DNA from: Streptomyces sp. AJS327
GTDB taxonomy: Bacteria > Actinomycetota > Actinomycetes > Streptomycetales > Streptomycetaceae
Reading direction: 5' to 3'
Length of the DNA stretch: 64,000 nt
NCBI RefSeq assembly: GCF_013450295.1
Contig: NZ_SKBR01000002.1
Location: 1,450,501-1,514,500, forward strand
Part shown: in pieces, positions 60,065 to 64,000 of the stretch
Layout: each line of letters opens with the position of its first letter
Position numbering within the stretch: the first letter of the stretch is position 1
Position numbers and translations under genes: made by a program
Notes under the pieces: model-generated
Told to the model about the DNA's origin: nothing
Database searches by the model: none
The model's input: the letters and a program-made list of their open reading frames with translations, nothing else

Positions 60065-61614
60065 TCAGCCGTCAGACCATCACCAACCCCTTCAACCGGG
60101 GCGACTACGTGTCCGGCGCGCCCTCCCCGTCCAAGTGGGCGCGGAACACCCCGGTCGGCGCGGGGGAGGCCGCCCTCCAGAACCAGCCGGTCCACGTCCC
60201 GGCGGAGGTCGTCGAGCGGCTGCGGTCCGCCGCCGCCGCGGTGCACACCGCCCGCGAGGAGGTCGCCACCCGCACCCGCGACTGGTGGGCGGGCTCCATG
60301 ATCGGGGACACCGACGGCCGCCCGGCCACCCCCGACGCCGTGATCGTCGAGGCCGCCGACGCCGAGCAGGTCGCCGAGGTGCTGCGGATCTGCCACGAGG
60401 CCCGCATACCCGTCACCCCCTCCGCCGGGCGCAGCAACGTCACCGGCGCCGCGCTGCCCGTCTTCGGCGGTGTCGTGCTCGACCTGTGCCGGCTGAACTC
60501 CATCCGCTCCTTCGACGCCGAGTCCCACATCGTCGACGTCGAGGCCGGCATGTTCGGCGACCTCTTCGAGCAGCAGCTCCAGGAGGAGTACGGCGTCACC
60601 ACCGGCCACTGGCCGTCCGCCTTCGCCATCTCCACCGTCGGTGGCTGGGTGGCCTGCCGCGGCGCGGGCCAGCTCTCCACCCGCTACGGCAAGATCGAGG
60701 ACATGGTCGTCGGCCTCGACGTGGTGCACGCCGACGGTAGCCGCGCCACCTACGGCGACTACGCGCGCGCCGCCACCGGCCCCGACCTGCGGCAGCTGTT
60801 CATCGGCTCGGAGGGCACCCTCGGCGTCATCGTCGCCGTCCGCCTCCGCGTCCACCCGCTGCCGGAGTACGCCAGCGCCCTGGCCTTCGGCTTCGAGACC
60901 TTCGAACAGGGCCTGGACGCCTGCCGCCGGATCCTCCAGCGCGGCGCCACCCCCGCCGTCCTCCGGCTGTACGACAAGCTGGAGAGCGGGGTGCACTTCG
61001 ACCACCCGGAGACCAACCTGCTGCTCATCGCCGACGAGGGCGACCCGGAGCTGGTCGACTCCGTCCTGCGGGTCAGCCGCGCGGTCTGCGAGGAGTACGG
61101 TCCCGAACTCGACAGCACCGTCGTCTTCGAGCGGTGGCTGGACGAGCGGATGCTGGTCGGCAAGTCCTCGGACGGCTTCACCCCCGGCCCCGGCTTCGTC
61201 GCCGACACCCTGGAGATGGCCGCCTCCTGGACGGACCTGCCCGTCATCTACGACGAGGTGGTGGCCGCCATCCAGGCGGTACCCGGCACCCTCGCCGCCT
61301 CCGCGCACCAGTCCCACGCCTACACCGACGGCGCCTGCGTCTACTTCTCGCTCCGCGGCGACGTGGAACCCGAGCGGCGCCGCGAGTGGTACCGGTCCGT
61401 CTGGGACGCCGCCAACGGCGTACTGATCCGGCACGGCGCGGCCCTCAGCCACCACCACGGCTGCGGACTGCTGCGCGGCCCCTACCTGGCCGACTCCCTC
61501 GGCGCCGCCTTCCCGGTCTTCGCCGCGGTGAAGCAGGCGCTGGACCCCGAGGGCCTGCTCAACCCTGGCAAGCTGGGACTTCCCAGCCGTTTCGGGACGC
61601 CGCCGCTCAGCTGA
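60061..61614 (+). CDS. FAD-binding oxidase, alkyldihydroxyacetonephosphate-synthase-like
   Basis: The 517-residue protein has the PCMH FAD fold (VTPSAGRSNVTGAALPVFGGVVLDL; GWVACRGAGQLSTRYGKIEDMVVGL; GSEGTLGVI) and the C-terminal HHH motif (ALSHHHGCGLLRGPYL), which matches alkylglycerone-phosphate synthases rather than glycolate oxidases. In eukaryotes this enzyme exchanges an acyl for an alkyl group on dihydroxyacetone phosphate; bacterial members are mostly uncharacterised. It is coupled to the GlpD-like gene by ATGA overlap, so its substrate is probably that enzyme's product. Confidence 0.84.
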   Translation: MISRQTITNPFNRGDYVSGAPSPSKWARNTPVGAGEAALQNQPVHVPAEVVERLRSAAAAVHTAREEVATRTRDWWAGSMIGDTDGRPATPDAVIVEAADAEQVAEVLRICHEARIPVTPSAGRSNVTGAALPVFGGVVLDLCRLNSIRSFDAESHIVDVEAGMFGDLFEQQLQEEYGVTTGHWPSAFAISTVGGWVACRGAGQLSTRYGKIEDMVVGLDVVHADGSRATYGDYARAATGPDLRQLFIGSEGTLGVIVAVRLRVHPLPEYASALAFGFETFEQGLDACRRILQRGATPAVLRLYDKLESGVHFDHPETNLLLIADEGDPELVDSVLRVSRAVCEEYGPELDSTVVFERWLDERMLVGKSSDGFTPGPGFVADTLEMAASWTDLPVIYDEVVAAIQAVPGTLAASAHQSHAYTDGACVYFSLRGDVEPERRREWYRSVWDAANGVLIRHGAALSHHHGCGLLRGPYLADSLGAAFPVFAAVKQALDPEGLLNPGKLGLPSRFGTPPLS

Positions 61615-61659
61615 CCGGCGGCGCCGCCGGAACGTGTCCGTAACGACCCAGGGCAGGCC

Positions 61660-62283
61660 ATGACTCCCCAGCACCGGCACAGCGCCGTCACCCTCGACCG
61701 CAGACTGTCCGCGGCCTTCGCGAAGGTCCCGGTCGTCGCCTCGGTCGTGGGGGTCTCGCCACTCCGGCAGTTCCTCACCGCCCCCGCGACCGTGTGCATC
61801 CTCGCCTCGGTCGCGGTCGGCAAGCTGCCGCAGGTGGTCCCGGCGCTGGGCCGGGCCGGGAAGACCGTCTTCGTCAACGTCGACAGCAGCCCCGGCCTCG
61901 CCCAGGACCGGGGCGCGCTGGAGTTCCTGAAGAACATGGGTGCCGCCGGGGTGGTCAGCACCCGGCTCTCCCTGATCGAACGGGGGCGCCCGCTCGGCCT
62001 GCTCACCATGCAGAAGGTCTTCGTCACCGACCGGTCCAACCTCAGCCGGAACCTCGACTCCGTCGCGCGCGGACTTCCGGACCTGGTGGAGATCATGCCC
62101 GCGCCGATCGTCCCGCACATGACCAGCGAGTCGCTGCGCGCGCTGAGCCCGCACGTGGCCGCCGGGTTCGTCCGTACCCCGGAGGACGTCAGCGCGGCGC
62201 TCGGCCACGGCGCCGTCGCCGCCGCCAGCTCCGACCCGCGGCTGTGGGAACTCCGCCGCGACGACCTGCCGCCACTCCACTGA
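61660..62283 (+). CDS. glpP: GlpP-family glycerol-3-phosphate-responsive antiterminator
   Basis: The 207-residue protein matches the Bacillus GlpP family across its length (about 190 aa): KTVFVNVDSSPGLAQDRGALEFL, GAAGVVSTRLSLIERGRPLGLLTMQKVFVTDRSNLSRNLDS, PDLVEIMPAPIVPHM, and AAGFVRTPEDVSAALGHGAVAAASSDPRLWEL. GlpP binds leader RNA of glp genes in Firmicutes and prevents termination when glycerol 3-phosphate is present. Here it is the fifth gene of an operon whose leader has a hairpin-plus-T6 structure, so autoregulation by antitermination is plausible. The spacing from the preceding gene is 45 bp. Confidence 0.85.
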   Translation: MTPQHRHSAVTLDRRLSAAFAKVPVVASVVGVSPLRQFLTAPATVCILASVAVGKLPQVVPALGRAGKTVFVNVDSSPGLAQDRGALEFLKNMGAAGVVSTRLSLIERGRPLGLLTMQKVFVTDRSNLSRNLDSVARGLPDLVEIMPAPIVPHMTSESLRALSPHVAAGFVRTPEDVSAALGHGAVAAASSDPRLWELRRDDLPPLH

Positions 62284-62370
62284 CCGTCCGGGGCGGCGGC
62301 CCGCACTCGGCCGCCGCCCCGGACCTCCCACCGATCCCCGCCCCTACTCGCTTTCCGTGAGGAACAGACC

Positions 62371-62682
62371 ATGAGCCACGTCGTCGTCGCCCGCTACCGC
62401 ACCCTGCCCGACCGGCAGGACGAGGTGCTCGCCCTGCTCGACACCGTCGCCACCGCCAGTAGGCAGGAACCCGGCAACCTCGGCTACCGGGTCCACCAGG
62501 CCACCGACGACCCCCGGACGATCCTGCTGTACGAGGAGTACCGGACCGCGGCCGACTTCGAGACGCACCGGGCCACCGAGCACTTCCAGCACATCGTCCT
62601 CTTCCAGGTCGTCCCCCTGCTGGAGGACCGCGAGGTCCTCAGCTACACCCCCCGCGCCCCGCAACCCCCCACAGCCCAGTAA
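62371..62682 (+). CDS. antibiotic biosynthesis monooxygenase (ABM) domain protein
   Basis: The 103-residue protein is a single ABM domain (MSHVVVARYRTLPDRQDEVLALLDTVATASRQEPGNLGYRVHQ; ILLYEEYRTAADFETHRATEHFQHIV) with the conserved YRVHQATDDPRTILLYEEY core. It is 88 bp downstream of the GlpP-family gene on the same strand and followed by a hairpin, so it likely ends the operon. A role in oxidising a quinone/quinol or stress-linked aldehyde is possible but unproven. Confidence 0.82.
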   Translation: MSHVVVARYRTLPDRQDEVLALLDTVATASRQEPGNLGYRVHQATDDPRTILLYEEYRTAADFETHRATEHFQHIVLFQVVPLLEDREVLSYTPRAPQPPTAQ

Positions 62683-62707
62683 CCCACTCCACCAAACCCA
62701 ACCCCCC

Positions 62708-62740
62708 GCCCCCGGCGACCACTTCACCCTCGCCGGGGGC
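62708..62740 (+). terminator. terminator hairpin after the glpP operon
   Basis: GCCCCCGGCGA (62708-62718) and TCGCCGGGGGC (62730-62740) form a perfect 11-bp stem with an 11-nt loop, 26 nt after the ABM stop. Confidence 0.65.
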
Positions 62741-62912
62741 CCGGCCCCGCGGCCGTCGCGCCCCGTTCACGCGCCACGGACGGACACGAGCCACGCCTCA
62801 ACAGCCGCTCCCCACAGCGCACATGCGACCGTCACCCGCGAACTCAGCCCAGCGAGCTGACGCGTGACGCGGGACGGGAGAACGGCGCCGCCGGGAGAGT
62901 CCCCACGACGAC

Positions 62913-62956
62913 GAACCCCGGGCCGCGCGGGACAGGTCCCGTACGGCCCGGGGTTC
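62913..62956 (-). terminator. terminator hairpin after etfA
   Basis: Outer arms 62913-62925 and 62944-62956 pair over 13 bp; an inner CGGGAC/GTCCCG stem (62928-62941) lengthens it around a 2-nt AG loop. It lies 27 nt past the etfA stop, oriented to end the minus-strand transcript. Confidence 0.8.
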
Positions 62957-62982
62957 TCGACAGCCGGGACAGGCAAGCGAGT

Positions 62983-63945
62983 TCAGCTCTTGCGTTGGTT
63001 GATGTCCTCGGTCAGCTGGGGCACGACCTCGAAGAGGTCCCCGACCACGCCGTAGTCCACCAGATCGAAGATCGGCGCCTCAGCGTCCTTATTGATCGCC
63101 ACGATCGTCTTCGAGGTCTGCATCCCCGCACGATGCTGAATCGCCCCGGAAATACCCGCCGCCACATACAACTGCGGCGACACCGACTTCCCCGTCTGAC
63201 CCACCTGATGCGAATGCGGATACCACCCCGCGTCCACCGCCGCCCGCGACGCCCCCACCGCACCACCCAACGCATCCGCCAACCCCTCAATCACCGGGAA
63301 GTTCTCCGCCCCATTCACCCCACGACCACCCGAGACCACCACCGCCGCCTCCGTCAACTCCGGACGCCCACTCGACTCCCGCGCCGCACGCGAAACCACC
63401 CGCGTCCCCCGCGCCAACTCACCCAACACCACCGACAACTCCTCCACCACCCCCGCACCCGCGACCGCCTCCGGCGCCACCGCGTTCGGCTTTACCGCGA
63501 TCACCGCAACCCCACCCACCACCCGCGACCGCGTCGCATACGACGCCGCGAACACCGACTGCACCACCACCGGACCCTCCTCACCCGCCACCACATCCAC
63601 CGCGTCCGTCAACACACCCGACCCCAACCGCACCGCCAACCGACCCGCGACCTCCTTCCCCTCCGCCGACGACGACACCAACACCGCCACCGGATCCACC
63701 ACCCCCACCGCCGCCTCCAACACATCCACCAACGGCACCACCGAAAACTCCCCGAACTCCGGCCCATCCACCCCCAACACCCGCACCGCCCCATACTCAC
63801 CCAACACCCCAGCCGCACCCTCCACACCCGACCCCACAAACACCGCCACCGGATCACCCAACCTCCGCGCCAACGTCAACAACTCCAACGTCGGCTTCCG
63901 CACCTGACCATCCACATGATCAACAAACACCAGAACATCAGCCAT
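62983..63945 (-). CDS. etfA: electron transfer flavoprotein alpha subunit
   Basis: The 320-residue subunit has the C-terminal FAD-binding domain of EtfA: GGAVGASRAAVDAGWYPHSHQVGQTGKSVSPQLYVAAGISGAIQHRAGMQTSKTIVAINKD. It pairs with EtfB, presumably encoded beyond the right edge, to carry electrons from acyl-CoA and other flavin dehydrogenases to ETF-quinone oxidoreductase. The coding strand uses G rather than C in third positions to an extreme degree compared with the neighbours. The ATG at 63945 follows GGGAGAG. Confidence 0.95.
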   Translation of the reverse strand: MADVLVFVDHVDGQVRKPTLELLTLARRLGDPVAVFVGSGVEGAAGVLGEYGAVRVLGVDGPEFGEFSVVPLVDVLEAAVGVVDPVAVLVSSSAEGKEVAGRLAVRLGSGVLTDAVDVVAGEEGPVVVQSVFAASYATRSRVVGGVAVIAVKPNAVAPEAVAGAGVVEELSVVLGELARGTRVVSRAARESSGRPELTEAAVVVSGGRGVNGAENFPVIEGLADALGGAVGASRAAVDAGWYPHSHQVGQTGKSVSPQLYVAAGISGAIQHRAGMQTSKTIVAINKDAEAPIFDLVDYGVVGDLFEVVPQLTEDINQRKS

Positions 63946-64000
63946 GACTCTCTCCCAACGAGAACGAAGACAGAAACGAGGAACAGAACGAAGAACAGAA
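63946..64000. other. etfA leader at the right edge
   Basis: This short region is almost free of pyrimidines on the plus strand (GAACGAAGA, CAGAA repeats) and ends at the window edge. It contains the etfA ribosome site. An upstream etfB gene or promoter cannot be seen. Confidence 0.4.

Overview
The window reads as a piece of chromosome from a high-GC, mycothiol-using actinomycete, most likely a Streptomyces or close relative. The reasons are very high GC with strong third-position G/C, two mycothiol enzymes (S-(hydroxymethyl)mycothiol dehydrogenase and mycothione reductase), a DmdR/IdeR-type iron box, and many GTG starts and ATGA overlaps. It holds about 54 protein genes, almost all catabolic or accessory. 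I found no rRNA, tRNA, transposase or CRISPR array.

Region by region. (1) 1-8419: glycine betaine to glycine island: a Rieske oxygenase cut by the left edge, monomeric sarcosine oxidase, dimethylglycine oxidase, mycothiol-dependent formaldehyde dehydrogenase and an IclR regulator, with a divergent Rieske ferredoxin and ferredoxin reductase. (2) 8554-13339: MpaB-type oxygenase, TetR regulator, cytochrome P450 and an APC permease. (3) 13576-15021: mycothione reductase. (4) 15158-25668: carbohydrate island with an ascorbate-family PTS (fused IIA-IIB, and IIC) and, convergent to it, a translationally coupled operon (HAD phosphatase, 2-hydroxyacid dehydrogenase, FGGY kinase, DhaK-DhaL kinase, RpiB isomerase), plus a DeoR regulator and a polyol-type MFS permease. 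A C4/C5 polyol or ketose is the best guess for its substrate. (5) 25741-29028: methyltransferase, small monooxygenase, glutamate decarboxylase and a MarR regulator. (6) 29334-41172: an apparently complete aerobic nicotinate pathway: a three-subunit molybdenum hydroxylase with a CoxG-like protein, 6-hydroxynicotinate monooxygenase, 2,5-dihydroxypyridine dioxygenase, N-formylmaleamate deformylase, maleamate amidase, maleate isomerase, an MFS transporter and a MarR regulator. (7) 41790-46223: CBS protein, a GCS2-type carboxylate-amine ligase coupled to a heme-oxygenase-like diiron protein, then a 17-19 bp tandem repeat, then a convergent CDGSH protein and NPPY methyltransferase. (8) 46314-50825: two short-chain dehydrogenases around a large KatE-type catalase. 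(9) 51055-54256: iron-siderophore ABC importer under an iron box. (10) 55128-62682: MFS, glycerol-kinase-like FGGY kinase, GlpD-like dehydrogenase, AGPS-like flavoprotein, a GlpP-family antiterminator and an ABM protein, preceded by a leader with a hairpin plus six T's. (11) 62983-64000: etfA and its leader.

The two most notable systems are the GlpP-type antiterminator encoded in an operon whose own leader carries an intrinsic-terminator-like structure, and the full nicotinate cluster that uses a three-subunit (small, medium, large) molybdenum hydroxylase in place of the two-component NicAB known from Pseudomonas. The ligase/diiron protein/CDGSH/methyltransferase neighbourhood is an unassigned set worth following.
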